Below are positions 34,612 to 43,225 of a DNA stretch of 64,000 nt, piece after piece (position 1 is the stretch's first letter; each line of letters begins with the position of its first letter). The stretch lies in the NCBI GenBank assembly GCA_028284605.1, contig JANQRL010000033.1, positions 1 to 64,000 of the forward strand, written 5' to 3'. The translations under genes and the position numbers were made by a program. This stretch comes from Paracoccaceae bacterium (GTDB taxonomy: Bacteria; Pseudomonadota; Alphaproteobacteria; Rhodobacterales; Rhodobacteraceae). The notes beneath the pieces were generated by a model. That model was not told the origin of the DNA, did no database searches, and saw only the letters and a list, made by a program, of their open reading frames with translations.

Positions 34612-35325
34612 ATGGATCGCAGCGTGGCGGTCGTCACCGGAGGTGCCAAGAATATCGGTCTGGCGATCGCATTGCGTCTCCAGTCCGATGGCTACCGGGT
34701 GGTCGTGCTCGACATCGTAGCGCCGGAGGATGCCGGGCTGCGCGCGGATGCGATCGAGGTCGATCTGACCGATCCGGATGCGACCGGCGAGGCGGCAAGG
34801 CGCATCGCCGCCGCGCTGCCGGTCTCCTGTCTCGTCAACAATGTCGGCATCGTCTCCCCGGCGCTGATCGAGGATGTCGACATTGGCGATTTCGACCGGC
34901 TCTTCGGCCTCAATGTCCGGTCCGGCCTGATCGTCTCCCAGGCGATGATCGCCGGGATGCGGGAGCGCGGCACCGGGCGGATCGTGATGAACACCAGCCG
35001 GACCATCCTCGGCAAGCCGTCGCGCACGCTCTACAGCGCCACCAAGGGGGCGATGCAGTCGATGGCACGGACCTGGGCGCTGGAGCTGGCCGCAGACGGG
35101 ATCACCGTCAACTGCGTGGCGCCGGGCCCGATCGCGACCAGCGCCTTCTGGCAGAACAACCCGCCCGATGCGGAACGGACCCGGGCGATCATCGACCGGG
35201 TGCCGGTCAAGCGGATGGGGGAGCCCGAGGATGTCGCCAACGCGGTGAGCTTCTTCTGCGGCGCCGGGTCGGGCTTCGTGACCGGACAGACGCTCTTTGT
35301 CTGCGGCGGGGTGACGGTCGGATGA
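34612..35325 (+). CDS. SDR-family oxidoreductase (1)
   Basis: A 237-residue classical SDR. The cofactor motif TGGAKNIGLAIA is near residue 9, NNVGI near residue 80, catalytic Ser in MNTSRTILG and Tyr/Lys in YSATKGAMQ. APGPIATSAFW and GFVTGQTLFVCGG complete the FabG-like pattern. It follows BVMO in the same unit behind an AAGGAGG site. A cyclic-alcohol dehydrogenase producing the BVMO ketone is a natural reading, but SDR substrate cannot be read from sequence. Confidence 0.85.
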   Translation: MDRSVAVVTGGAKNIGLAIALRLQSDGYRVVVLDIVAPEDAGLRADAIEVDLTDPDATGEAARRIAAALPVSCLVNNVGIVSPALIEDVDIGDFDRLFGLNVRSGLIVSQAMIAGMRERGTGRIVMNTSRTILGKPSRTLYSATKGAMQSMARTWALELAADGITVNCVAPGPIATSAFWQNNPPDAERTRAIIDRVPVKRMGEPEDVANAVSFFCGAGSGFVTGQTLFVCGGVTVG

Positions 35326-35415
35326 GACGGTCTGACGCTGATATCGGCAGGTCGGCTTGCGCACCGCCGGCCAAGCCGTGGTATATGCCGCTACAGGATG
35401 CCGGAGGGAGTCGCG

Positions 35416-36102
35416 ATGGCGCGTCAGGACAGGATCACCCGCGAGGCCGCACCGCTGCGCCAGCAGGTCGTGAAGCTCCTTCGGGAGGATATCCTGAATG
35501 GCGAGCTGGTGCCCGGCGAACGGCTGCGCGAAAGCATGCTCTGCGAGACCTATGGCGTGTCGCGGACGGTGATCCGCGAGGCGCTGCGGCAGCTCGAATC
35601 GGAGAGCCTAATCACCGTGGTCCCGAGCCACGGCCCGATCGTGACGGTGCTGACCGCGGAAGAGATCCGTGCCCTCTACGTTGTGCGCGCCGCGCTCGAG
35701 GGTCTGATGGGCAAGCTCTTCGCGCTCCACGCCACCGACCGGGACATCCGCGATCTGCTCAGGCATCGCGACCGGATGGCGCTGCACTACACCGACGGCT
35801 CCATCGAGCAGCGCGAGGCCTACAAGGCCGAGTTCTACCGGCTGCTGCTGGAGGGTGGCGGCAACGTCGAACTGGCCGCGACGCTGCATGGCATCCATGC
35901 CAGGATCGCGATCTTCCGCCGCTTCGCCTTCGAGGATTCCGAGCGGATGGATCTCTCGATCAAGGAACTCAACCGCATCTACGAGGCCACCGGCGTCCTG
36001 CGCGATCCGGATCTGGCCTGGCGCGCCTGCGAGGAGCATATCGTCCTGGCCGGCGAACTGGCCATCGAGGAATACCGCAAGCGGACCTCCATGGCGGACT
36101 GA
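35416..36102 (+). CDS. GntR-family (FCD/FadR subfamily) regulator
   Basis: A 228-residue GntR protein. The N-terminal winged helix contains LREDILNGELVPGERLRESML and YGVSRTVIREALRQLESE; the C-terminal helical FCD domain starts near LTAEEIRALYVVRAALEG, with metal-ligand-type His residues later. ATG 35416 follows GGAGGG; a start six codons earlier is less likely. FadR-type proteins bind TnGT-N3-ACnA, which fits the repeated TCGTATTACGA sites in this island, so it is the best candidate for the island repressor. Confidence 0.9.
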   Translation: MARQDRITREAAPLRQQVVKLLREDILNGELVPGERLRESMLCETYGVSRTVIREALRQLESESLITVVPSHGPIVTVLTAEEIRALYVVRAALEGLMGKLFALHATDRDIRDLLRHRDRMALHYTDGSIEQREAYKAEFYRLLLEGGGNVELAATLHGIHARIAIFRRFAFEDSERMDLSIKELNRIYEATGVLRDPDLAWRACEEHIVLAGELAIEEYRKRTSMAD

Positions 36103-36232
36103 CCGCCGCGCCGCGGTCCGGACCGTACCGACCATCGACACGCCGCATGGCGGCGGCGCCCGGCCGGGCGACCGCCCTGCCCCGCATCGCGGGCCGCGCG
36201 GCACGTGCAATCCAGGGGGAGGAGATCTCGCA

Positions 36233-36952
36233 ATGAGACTGAAGGGAAAGGTCGCCATCGTGACCGGCGCGTCGCGGGGCATCGGCCTCGGCGTGGTCGA
36301 GCGGTTCGCCGAGGAAGGCGCCCGGGTCATCGCCGGAAGCACCAGCAATCCCTCCGGCATCTATCCGGAAGGTGTCGAGGGCGTGGCGCTCGACGTCAGC
36401 GCGGAGGAGGATTGGGAGCGCGTCGTCGGGACCGCGATCGACCGGCACGGGCGGATCGACATCCTGGTCAACAATGCCGGGATCATCGTCTACGAGCCAC
36501 CGCACGAGCTTGACAAGGCTTCCTGGGACAAGGTCGTCGGCGTCAACCAGACCGGCGTCTGGCTCGGCATGAAACATGTCATCCCCCAGATGCAGACGCA
36601 GCGCTCGGGCTCGATCATCAATGTGTCGTCGATCTGGGGGCTCGCCGCGGTGCCGGGCGGGCATGTCTACCACGCCACCAAGGGCGCCGTGGTGATGATG
36701 ACCCGGAACGCCGCGATGACCTATGTCGGCGACGGCATCCGGGTCAATTCGATGCTCCCGGGGTTCATCGACACGCCGCTGACCCAGGCCCAGGACCCGA
36801 CGATCAACGAGTTCGTCGTCGCCAAGACGCCGATGGGCCGCGCCGGCACACCGCGGGAGATCGCCGATGGCTGCGTGTTCCTGGCCAGCGACGAGTCGAG
36901 CTTCATGACCGGCGCCGATCTGGTGATCGACGGCGGCTATCTGGCGCAATGA
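36233..36952 (+). CDS. SDR-family oxidoreductase (2)
   Basis: A 239-residue classical SDR with TGASRGIGLGVV near residue 11, NNAGIIVYEP, catalytic Ser in INVSSIWGLAAV and YHATKGAVVMM, and LPGFIDTPLT. The ATG is preceded by GGGGGAGGAG. It is closest in pattern to the third SDR at 41912 (INVSSIWGL against VNLSSIYGL, both with YHATKGAV), suggesting duplicate enzymes acting on related stereoisomers. It lies between the GntR gene and the transporter operon. Confidence 0.87.
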   Translation: MRLKGKVAIVTGASRGIGLGVVERFAEEGARVIAGSTSNPSGIYPEGVEGVALDVSAEEDWERVVGTAIDRHGRIDILVNNAGIIVYEPPHELDKASWDKVVGVNQTGVWLGMKHVIPQMQTQRSGSIINVSSIWGLAAVPGGHVYHATKGAVVMMTRNAAMTYVGDGIRVNSMLPGFIDTPLTQAQDPTINEFVVAKTPMGRAGTPREIADGCVFLASDESSFMTGADLVIDGGYLAQ

Positions 36953-36983
36953 CGTAGAGCGCCGCCGGCGGGCGGCGGACCCG

Positions 36984-37012
36984 TGAACTCAATCGTATTA
37001 CGAGAATATGAT
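36984..37012 (+). promoter_or_regulatory. Promoter with operator site C upstream of the ABC importer
   Basis: A promoter TGAACT (36984-36989), 17 bp, TATGAT (37007-37012) encloses the perfect palindrome TCGTATTACGA (36993-37003). It matches TnGT-N3-ACnA exactly. Placement within the spacer mirrors site A. Confidence 0.65.
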
Positions 37013-37048
37013 CTTTCGACAGGGACACATGCAGAGGAGGACCCGACA

Positions 37049-38215
37049 ATGATCAACCTGAAGATGACCGCCGCCTGTGGCGCGCTGCTGCTTGGCGCGG
37101 CGACCGCCGGCAGCGCCGAAACCGCCGAGGAGCTGATGCAGAGCCGGCTCGGCACCACCGATGCCGGTACGGTGATCGCCGCCGCCTTCGAGCGCGCCGC
37201 GCAACCGGTCACCGAAGAGCTGCGCGCCAAGGCGCTCGAATGCTGGACCAACAATTCCTGCGATACCGGCACCGGCGGCGAGATCACCGTCGCCTATGCC
37301 GACGGGTTCGGCGAGAATGTCTGGCGCCGGGTCACGGCGATGGAATACATCCAGCAGGCCCTGACCTATCCGGAGGTCGGGCGGATCCTCTATTCCTCCG
37401 CCCGCGGCGACGCCGCCCAGGCGATCTCGGACCTGCGCTCCTACATCGCCCAGGATGTCGATGTGATCGTGGTCTTCGCCGATCACGGAGAGGCGCTGGG
37501 CCCCACGATCCGCGAGGCGCGCGAGGCCGGGATCAGGATCACGATCCATAACGGCACCGAGGTCGGCACCCCGGGCGAGGATTACGTCACCAATATCGCA
37601 GAGAATATCTGCAACCTGGGCAAGGCTTTCGTCGACGCGGTACGGACCGGCAATCCGGAGGCGACGAACATCGTCGCCCTTGGCGGCACCCCGGGCAACC
37701 CGCTCTCGGCCGCCTGGCAGGACTGCGCCGAGGAGCGCGCCGGCGAAATCGGCGGTGGTGTCGAGGTGGTGGCGCGGGAAGACACCAACTGGACCCAGGA
37801 AGGGACGTTCTCCACCGTCTCGGCCGTGCTCGCCCGGTTCGATCGGGTCGACGGCTATATCTACGAATATGCCGACGGATTTCGTGGCGCCGTCCGCGCC
37901 TATGACGCGGCCGAGCGGGCCAAGGATATGGTGGTGGCGCTGCGCACCGACGAGCAGGGCCTGTTCTGCGACTGGGAAGAGGCCGCCCATGACGGGTTCC
38001 AGATCTTCTACTCCTCGGGCCAGAACTTCCAGTCCCGGATCGCTCTGACCGCCGCGATGATGGACCTGGCCGGGGACGAGGTGCCGGCCCGGATCGACGT
38101 GCCGTTCTCGATGAAACCGGTCCAGCCCGGCATGTGCGACCGCAGCCTGCCGCTGGAGATTTCGGTGTCCTCGCTGGTCGACCGGGAAACGCTCAAGCAG
38201 ATGTTCGGCGGCTGA
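37049..38215 (+). CDS. Sugar-type (CUT2) ABC transporter substrate-binding protein
   Basis: A 388-residue periplasmic binding protein of the ribose/LacI-like group. The signal peptide is MTAACGALLLGAATAGSA. The mature protein holds ISDLRSYIAQDVDVIVVFAD and AREAGIRITIHNGTE, typical of the two-lobed fold. It contains several cysteines (ALECWTNNSCDTG, ENICNLG) that are unusual for sugar binders. GAGGAGG is the ribosome binding site. Context argues that it binds the island's substrate, a cyclic alcohol or ketone or its glycoside, rather than a simple sugar; this is inference. Confidence 0.88.
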   Translation: MINLKMTAACGALLLGAATAGSAETAEELMQSRLGTTDAGTVIAAAFERAAQPVTEELRAKALECWTNNSCDTGTGGEITVAYADGFGENVWRRVTAMEYIQQALTYPEVGRILYSSARGDAAQAISDLRSYIAQDVDVIVVFADHGEALGPTIREAREAGIRITIHNGTEVGTPGEDYVTNIAENICNLGKAFVDAVRTGNPEATNIVALGGTPGNPLSAAWQDCAEERAGEIGGGVEVVAREDTNWTQEGTFSTVSAVLARFDRVDGYIYEYADGFRGAVRAYDAAERAKDMVVALRTDEQGLFCDWEEAAHDGFQIFYSSGQNFQSRIALTAAMMDLAGDEVPARIDVPFSMKPVQPGMCDRSLPLEISVSSLVDRETLKQMFGG

Positions 38216-38229
38216 CGCCGGGCACCGAC

Positions 38230-38263
38230 CGCGCCGGCCCGGACCTCCCGCCGGGCCGGCGCG
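38230..38263 (+). terminator. Hairpin between binding-protein and transporter genes
   Basis: A 12-bp GC stem (38230-38241 with 38252-38263, core GCGCCGGCCCG) encloses a 10-base loop. There is no T-run. In binding-protein operons such hairpins protect the upstream mRNA and reduce read-through, giving excess binding protein. Confidence 0.65.
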
Positions 38264-38287
38264 CCAAGCCGAAAGTGAGGACGCGCC

Positions 38288-40819
38288 ATGACCGATTGCG
38301 TTTTGAAGGTTGAAGAGGTCTCCAAGACCTATCCCGGCGTCGTGGCGCTCGACCACTTCAGTCTCGATTGCCGCCCCGGCGAGGTCCACGCGATCCTCGG
38401 CGAGAACGGCTCGGGCAAGAGCACGCTGATGAAGATCGCCTCGGGCACCGTGGCGCCGGATGGCGGCCGGGTCGAGATCGGCGGCCGGCTCCTGACCTCG
38501 GCCGATCCGCGCCTCGCCCATGAACTCGGCCTCGCCACCGTCTATCAGGACGACAGCCTGGTGCGCGAACTCAGCGTCGCCCAGAACCTGTTTCTCGGCA
38601 GCCCGCCCGGCGAGGTGCCGTTCGGCGCCATGCGGAGCTGGGCCCAGGACCAGCTCGACACCTACGGCCTCGATGTCGACGCGCGGCTACCGGTCGGCGA
38701 TCTGACCCCGGCAAACCGCCAATTCGTCGAGATCGTGAAGGCGCTCCTGGCGCGGCCCAAAGTGCTGCTCCTCGACGAGCCGACATCGACCCTCGACATG
38801 GACGGGGTCAACCGGCTTGCGGCGATCATCCGCGATCTGACCGCCGCCGGCACCGGCATCCTCTATGTGAGCCACCGGCTGCCGGAGATCCTCGATCTCG
38901 CCGACCGCGTGTCGATCCTGCGCGACGGGGTGCATCGCGGGACGTTCCCGGTCACCTCCGATCTCTCGGAAGAGCAACTGATCTCGCTGATGATCGGCCG
39001 CGATCTCGAAAGCGAATATCCCCCCAAACCCGGTATCGATGCGGCACAGCCGATCCTGCGCGTGCGCGGCCTCGACGGGCACGATTTCCACGATATCGAC
39101 TTCGACGCCTATCGCGGCGAAATCCTCGGCTTCGCCGGCGCCGAAGGAAACGGCCAGCGCGAGGCGCTGCGCGCCCTGGTCGGTCTCGAAGAGGCCGATG
39201 CCGGCACCGTCACGCTCAAGGGCGCGCCCGTCGACATTTCCGGGCCGCGCGCGGCGCTCGACCGGGGGATGCTGTTTCTCAGTTCGGACCGGGTCGGCGA
39301 GGCGATCTTCGGCGAACTGGGCGTGCGCAAGAACATGATGCTGACCCGGCTGCGCGACTTCATCGCCGGCCAGGTCGTCTCCGGCCGCCGCGAGGCCCGG
39401 GCCGCTGCCGAGATGGTCGACGATTTCGGGGTCAAGACCGCCGAACTCGACAGCCCGATCATCGGTCTGTCCGGCGGCAATCAGCAGAAAGCCGCCCTGG
39501 CCCGTTCGTTCCGCAGCGGCGCCCCGGCGGTGCTCATCGACGAGCCGACGCAAGGCGTCGATGCCGGCGCCCGGTTCGAGATCTACAAGGCGATCCGCGA
39601 GAACATCCGCGACGATGGCGTCTGCATCGTCAATTCGTCGGACGCCCAGGAACTGGCCGGTATCTGCGACCGGGTCCTGGTGTTCTCCCGCGGCCGCATC
39701 GTCGCCGAACTGACCGGCGAGGAGGTGACGGAGGAGCGGATCGTCGCGAGCTTCCTGACCCAGCGCGACGCCAAGGAGGCCCGCGAGACGGACCGCGCCG
39801 GCGGTCTCTTCGGCGCGCTCTTCAGCGGCTCGGTGGTCTGGTGGGTGCCGCTCGTCTTCCTGGCGATCCTGACGCTCTCGGTCGGCGGCTATGCCGCGTC
39901 GCAAAGCGAGGTGTTCCTCAAACCGATCAACATCCGCCATATCCTCCTGGCCGCCGCACCGGCGATCATGGTCGCCATAGCGCAGATGCATGTGCTGCTG
40001 GTACGCGGGCTCGACGTCTCCGTCGGATCGATGATGAGCCTGACCGTGGTCGCCGCATCGTTCCTGATCGCCTTCCAGGCGCCCATCGCCATGGTGCTGC
40101 TCGGCACGCTTGCCTGCCTCGGCATCGGCGCCCTCGTGGGCCTCGTCAACGGCGCGATGGTGCGCTACGCCAATGTCAACGCGATCATCACGACGATTGC
40201 GATGCTCAGCATCCTTCAGGGGGTCGCGCTGATCGGGCGGCCGACGCCGGGCGGGCTGATTAGCCAGGACTTCACCGAGTTCCTGCGCAGCCGCATCGGC
40301 TTCGTCCCGATCTCGTTCTTCGCGATGATCGCCTTCGCCGCGCTGAGCGACTGGTGGCTGCACCGCACCCGGTCGGGGCTCGAGGCCAAGGCGGTGGGCT
40401 TTCGCGAGGAAGCGGCCCGTCGCAACGGGGTGCGGGTCGATCGGGTCCAGATCAGGGCCTATGTCCTGGCGGCGATGATCGCGACTCTGGCCGGGTTCTT
40501 CCTCGCCTCCGAGGTCGGCGTCGGCCATCCGACGGTGGGGCAGAACTTCGCCCTGACCTCGATCGCCGCGGCGGTCCTGGGCGGTGCCGCGCTGACCGGC
40601 GGGCGCGGCTCCTTCGCCGGGGCGCTCTTCGGCGCGCTGTTCTTCACGCTGACCATCAACGTGATCTCGATCCTCGGGCTCTCCGCCTCGGTCGGCGTCA
40701 TCGCCTCGGGCCTCATGACCCTGCTCGCGGTGTTCCTCTACACCGGGCTCGGCGAGGTCGACCGCCTCCTCAAATCCCTCCGTCGCCGGCCGGCCGCCCC
40801 CGGCGTGCCGGCCGAATGA
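38288..40819 (+). CDS. Fused CUT2 ABC transporter ATPase-permease (RbsA-RbsC fusion)
   Basis: An 843-residue single chain. Residues 1 to about 500 are a duplicated RbsA-type ATPase: Walker A GENGSGKST, a first signature region around LTPANRQFVEIVKALL, Walker B VLLLDEPTSTLD, then a second half with LSGGNQQKAALARSF and AVLIDEPTQGVD. From about residue 515 follows an RbsC-type permease with about eight or nine membrane segments (VWWVPLVFLAILTLSVGG, then LLVRGLDVSVGSMMSLTVV). In the usual CUT2 system these are separate genes. The frame is continuous with no stop or shift. The neighbouring gene supplies a second permease. Confidence 0.92.
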   Translation: MTDCVLKVEEVSKTYPGVVALDHFSLDCRPGEVHAILGENGSGKSTLMKIASGTVAPDGGRVEIGGRLLTSADPRLAHELGLATVYQDDSLVRELSVAQNLFLGSPPGEVPFGAMRSWAQDQLDTYGLDVDARLPVGDLTPANRQFVEIVKALLARPKVLLLDEPTSTLDMDGVNRLAAIIRDLTAAGTGILYVSHRLPEILDLADRVSILRDGVHRGTFPVTSDLSEEQLISLMIGRDLESEYPPKPGIDAAQPILRVRGLDGHDFHDIDFDAYRGEILGFAGAEGNGQREALRALVGLEEADAGTVTLKGAPVDISGPRAALDRGMLFLSSDRVGEAIFGELGVRKNMMLTRLRDFIAGQVVSGRREARAAAEMVDDFGVKTAELDSPIIGLSGGNQQKAALARSFRSGAPAVLIDEPTQGVDAGARFEIYKAIRENIRDDGVCIVNSSDAQELAGICDRVLVFSRGRIVAELTGEEVTEERIVASFLTQRDAKEARETDRAGGLFGALFSGSVVWWVPLVFLAILTLSVGGYAASQSEVFLKPINIRHILLAAAPAIMVAIAQMHVLLVRGLDVSVGSMMSLTVVAASFLIAFQAPIAMVLLGTLACLGIGALVGLVNGAMVRYANVNAIITTIAMLSILQGVALIGRPTPGGLISQDFTEFLRSRIGFVPISFFAMIAFAALSDWWLHRTRSGLEAKAVGFREEAARRNGVRVDRVQIRAYVLAAMIATLAGFFLASEVGVGHPTVGQNFALTSIAAAVLGGAALTGGRGSFAGALFGALFFTLTINVISILGLSASVGVIASGLMTLLAVFLYTGLGEVDRLLKSLRRRPAAPGVPAE

Positions 40820-40835
40820 GCACCAGGAGACAGCC

Positions 40836-41864
40836 ATGACGATGACCGCAGACACGCACGGAGCGACACCGATGACCGAGACCGCAGCCCCCCGGGCCAA
40901 CGGCGCGCGCACCCGGATCCGGCCCGCCGACCTGCAAACCCGTTTTCTCGCGATCTGGCTGGCACTCGCCGTGCTGATCGTGATCGGCGCGGTGCTGCTG
41001 CCGCGCAGCCTGCAAGCCTCGGCGGTGCTTTCGATCCTGCCCTTCGCGGCGTTTCTGGCCATCGCCTCCATCGGGCAGTCGCTGGTCATCATGATGCGCG
41101 GCATCGACCTGTCGGTGCCCGCCATCGTGGCGCTGTCCTCGACGGTCTTGCTCGGCGTGTCGGGCGGCGCGGACGCCGCGCTGCCGATTGCCCTGGTGGC
41201 CGCGCTCCTCGCCGCGCTGGCGGTGGGCGCGATCAACGGCCTGCTGATCGCGGTGCTGAAGCTCAACGCGCTGATCGTCACGCTCGCCGTCGGGGCGATC
41301 GTCGCCGGGCTGACCCTGTGGTATCGGCAGGGGCTCCCGGCCGAGGCGACAGTCCCGGCCGCGCTCTCCGATTTCGGCGAGGCCCGGTTTCTGTCGATCA
41401 ACTCCTCGGTCTGGATCGCGCTGATCCTCACCGCGCTGGTGACGCTGGTTCTGCGCAAGACCCTGGCCGGGCGGAATTTCGAGGCGGTCGGATCGAACCC
41501 GGACGCGGCCCATGCCTGCGGCCTTCCGGTCGCCCGCTACCAGGCCGGGGCCTATATCGTGGCGGCGCTGCTCTACGGGCTGATGGGCATCCTGCTCTCG
41601 GGCTTCATCCGCAATCCGACGCTCGAGGTGGGCGATCCCTATCTCCTCGCCCCGATCGCCGCCGCGGTGCTCGGCGCCACCTCGATCAGCGGCGGCGTCG
41701 GCAGCATGATCGCGGTGCTCGGCGCCGCCCTGTTCCTGACCCAGCTCGGCCAGATGCTCAAGCTGATGGGCCTCGAAACCTCGTTTCAGCTCATCATTCA
41801 GGGCGTCGCCATCGCTCTGGGCATGTGGATGTCGAGCGTCTGGGAGGGCCGGGCGCGCCGATAA
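40836..41864 (+). CDS. CUT2 ABC transporter permease (RbsC type)
   Basis: A 342-residue permease with about nine membrane segments; IMMRGIDLSVPAIVALSSTVL corresponds to the LVRGLDVSVG segment of the fused permease. An N-terminal extension of about 40 residues precedes the first helix, and ATG 40872 is an alternative start. With the fusion protein it probably forms a heterodimeric channel. It lies 16 bp after the fusion gene. Confidence 0.9.
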   Translation: MTMTADTHGATPMTETAAPRANGARTRIRPADLQTRFLAIWLALAVLIVIGAVLLPRSLQASAVLSILPFAAFLAIASIGQSLVIMMRGIDLSVPAIVALSSTVLLGVSGGADAALPIALVAALLAALAVGAINGLLIAVLKLNALIVTLAVGAIVAGLTLWYRQGLPAEATVPAALSDFGEARFLSINSSVWIALILTALVTLVLRKTLAGRNFEAVGSNPDAAHACGLPVARYQAGAYIVAALLYGLMGILLSGFIRNPTLEVGDPYLLAPIAAAVLGATSISGGVGSMIAVLGAALFLTQLGQMLKLMGLETSFQLIIQGVAIALGMWMSSVWEGRARR

Positions 41865-41911
41865 CGCCCCGGCCACTGGCACTGAACAAGAACCAAATAC
41901 GGAGACACGTC

Positions 41912-42673
41912 ATGAGAGTCGAAGGTAAGGTCGCCATTGTCACCGGCGGCGCCCGGGGGATCGGGCGGGCATCGGCGGAGCGGCTGATCGAAGAGGGCGC
42001 ACGGGTCGCCATCTTCGACGTGCTCGACGAGGCCGAGGATACCGCGGCGGACCTGCGCGCCAAAGGCGGCGAGGCGGTCTTTCACAAGGTCGATCTGACC
42101 AGCGGCACGGAGGTTTCGGCGGCGGTAGCCGCCGTCACCGAGACGTTCGGCACGGTCGATATCCTGGTCAACAACGCCGCGATCCCGGGCGTCAACAAAC
42201 TGGTCCACGAGATCGACGAAGACGAATGGGACCGGGTCTTTGCGGTGAATGTGAAGGGCGTCTTTCTGGCCTGCAAACACGTCCTGCCGGGCATGATGGC
42301 ACAGAAATCCGGCTCCATCGTCAACCTGTCGTCGATCTACGGTCTGATCGGCAGCAAGGATATCCCGCCCTATCACGCGACCAAGGGCGCGGTGCTGATG
42401 ATGACAAAGACCGACGCGATCTGCTACGCGCCCCACGGCATCCGGGTGAACGCGGTGCATCCCGGATCGACCAAGACCGAGCTCTTCATGGAGGCCGCCG
42501 AGACCTACCCCGACGGCAAGGACGCCTATCTCGCGATGATGGGTGCGGCGCATCCCCTGACCCTCGGCGAGCCGGTCGACGTCGCCAATTGCGTGCTGTT
42601 TCTGGCCTCTGACGAGGCGCGTTTCGTGACCGGCGCGAGCCTCGTCTGCGACGGCGGATATACCGCGCAATAG
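41912..42673 (+). CDS. SDR-family oxidoreductase (3)
   Basis: A 253-residue classical SDR with TGGARGIGRASA near residue 11, NNAAIPGVN, LSSIYGLIGSKDIPPYHATKG with the catalytic Tyr and Lys, and HPGSTKTELF. It belongs to the transporter operon (47-bp gap after the permease, GGAGA site). It could oxidise the imported alcohol; substrate is not determinable. Confidence 0.87.
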   Translation: MRVEGKVAIVTGGARGIGRASAERLIEEGARVAIFDVLDEAEDTAADLRAKGGEAVFHKVDLTSGTEVSAAVAAVTETFGTVDILVNNAAIPGVNKLVHEIDEDEWDRVFAVNVKGVFLACKHVLPGMMAQKSGSIVNLSSIYGLIGSKDIPPYHATKGAVLMMTKTDAICYAPHGIRVNAVHPGSTKTELFMEAAETYPDGKDAYLAMMGAAHPLTLGEPVDVANCVLFLASDEARFVTGASLVCDGGYTAQ

Positions 42674-42697
42674 GCCGGAGGGAAGATCGGAGGGCCC

Positions 42698-43066
42698 ATG
42701 GCAGATCGCTTCACCGACATCGCGTCGACCTCGGCGCTCGGCGTTCCGGAGGCCGGCACCCTCTGCCTCTCCGCAAGCGCCGCCGACTGGATCGAGACCG
42801 GCGCGCCCGGTTTCGACGCCAAGCCGCTGCTCGTCACCCCGGACGGGCTGAAAATGTCGCTGATCCGCATGGCGCCGGGCGCAAGATCGCGGACCCACAG
42901 CCACGATGTCGTCGAGCAGATCTATGTCCTCGAAGGCGAATTCTCCGATGACGCGCGCAGCTACGCGGCCGGCGATTTCATCGTCCGGGCACCGGGCGCG
43001 CCGCACGCGACCTATTGCGAGAATGGCTCGGTCGCGCTCGTCACCTACCTGCCGCCGGCCCGCTGA
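42698..43066 (+). CDS. Cupin-domain protein
   Basis: A 122-residue single cupin. RTHSHDVVEQIYVLEGEF near residue 66 and GDFIVRAPGAPHATYCENG form the two cupin motifs with metal-binding His and Glu. A small isomerase, lyase, or sensor role is possible. It is the last gene of the transporter-SDR unit and has a GGAGGG site. Confidence 0.82.
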   Translation: MADRFTDIASTSALGVPEAGTLCLSASAADWIETGAPGFDAKPLLVTPDGLKMSLIRMAPGARSRTHSHDVVEQIYVLEGEFSDDARSYAAGDFIVRAPGAPHATYCENGSVALVTYLPPAR

Positions 43067-43121
43067 GTGCAGCGCCCGAGCGCCTCGGAGCCGCCGCCTC
43101 GGCGGCAAACCGGCAGTTTGG

Positions 43122-43150
43122 GCGCTAACACCGAGTCTGATTGCGCTAAC
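43122..43150 (+). promoter_or_regulatory. Twin GCGCTAAC half-sites upstream of pckA
   Basis: GCGCTAAC occurs at 43122-43129 and 43143-43150, 21 bp apart (two helical turns). It is half of a TTAGCGCTAA-type operator such as LacI-family proteins use. In related alphaproteobacteria a LacI-family regulator (CceR) controls gluconeogenic genes; linking it here is inference. Confidence 0.45.
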
Positions 43151-43225
43151 TTCCCAACGGGCTGTTTTCACTGGGGAAAGAGCCCTCTATTGGTCTAGGG
43201 GATGATTGCAGCCGGAGGATGCGCC

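Noticed and set aside
37049-41864. Ribose transporter (rbsBAC)
   Set aside because: No ribokinase, RbsD or other pentose gene accompanies it and the ATPase-permease fusion is atypical; only the CUT2 class is supported.
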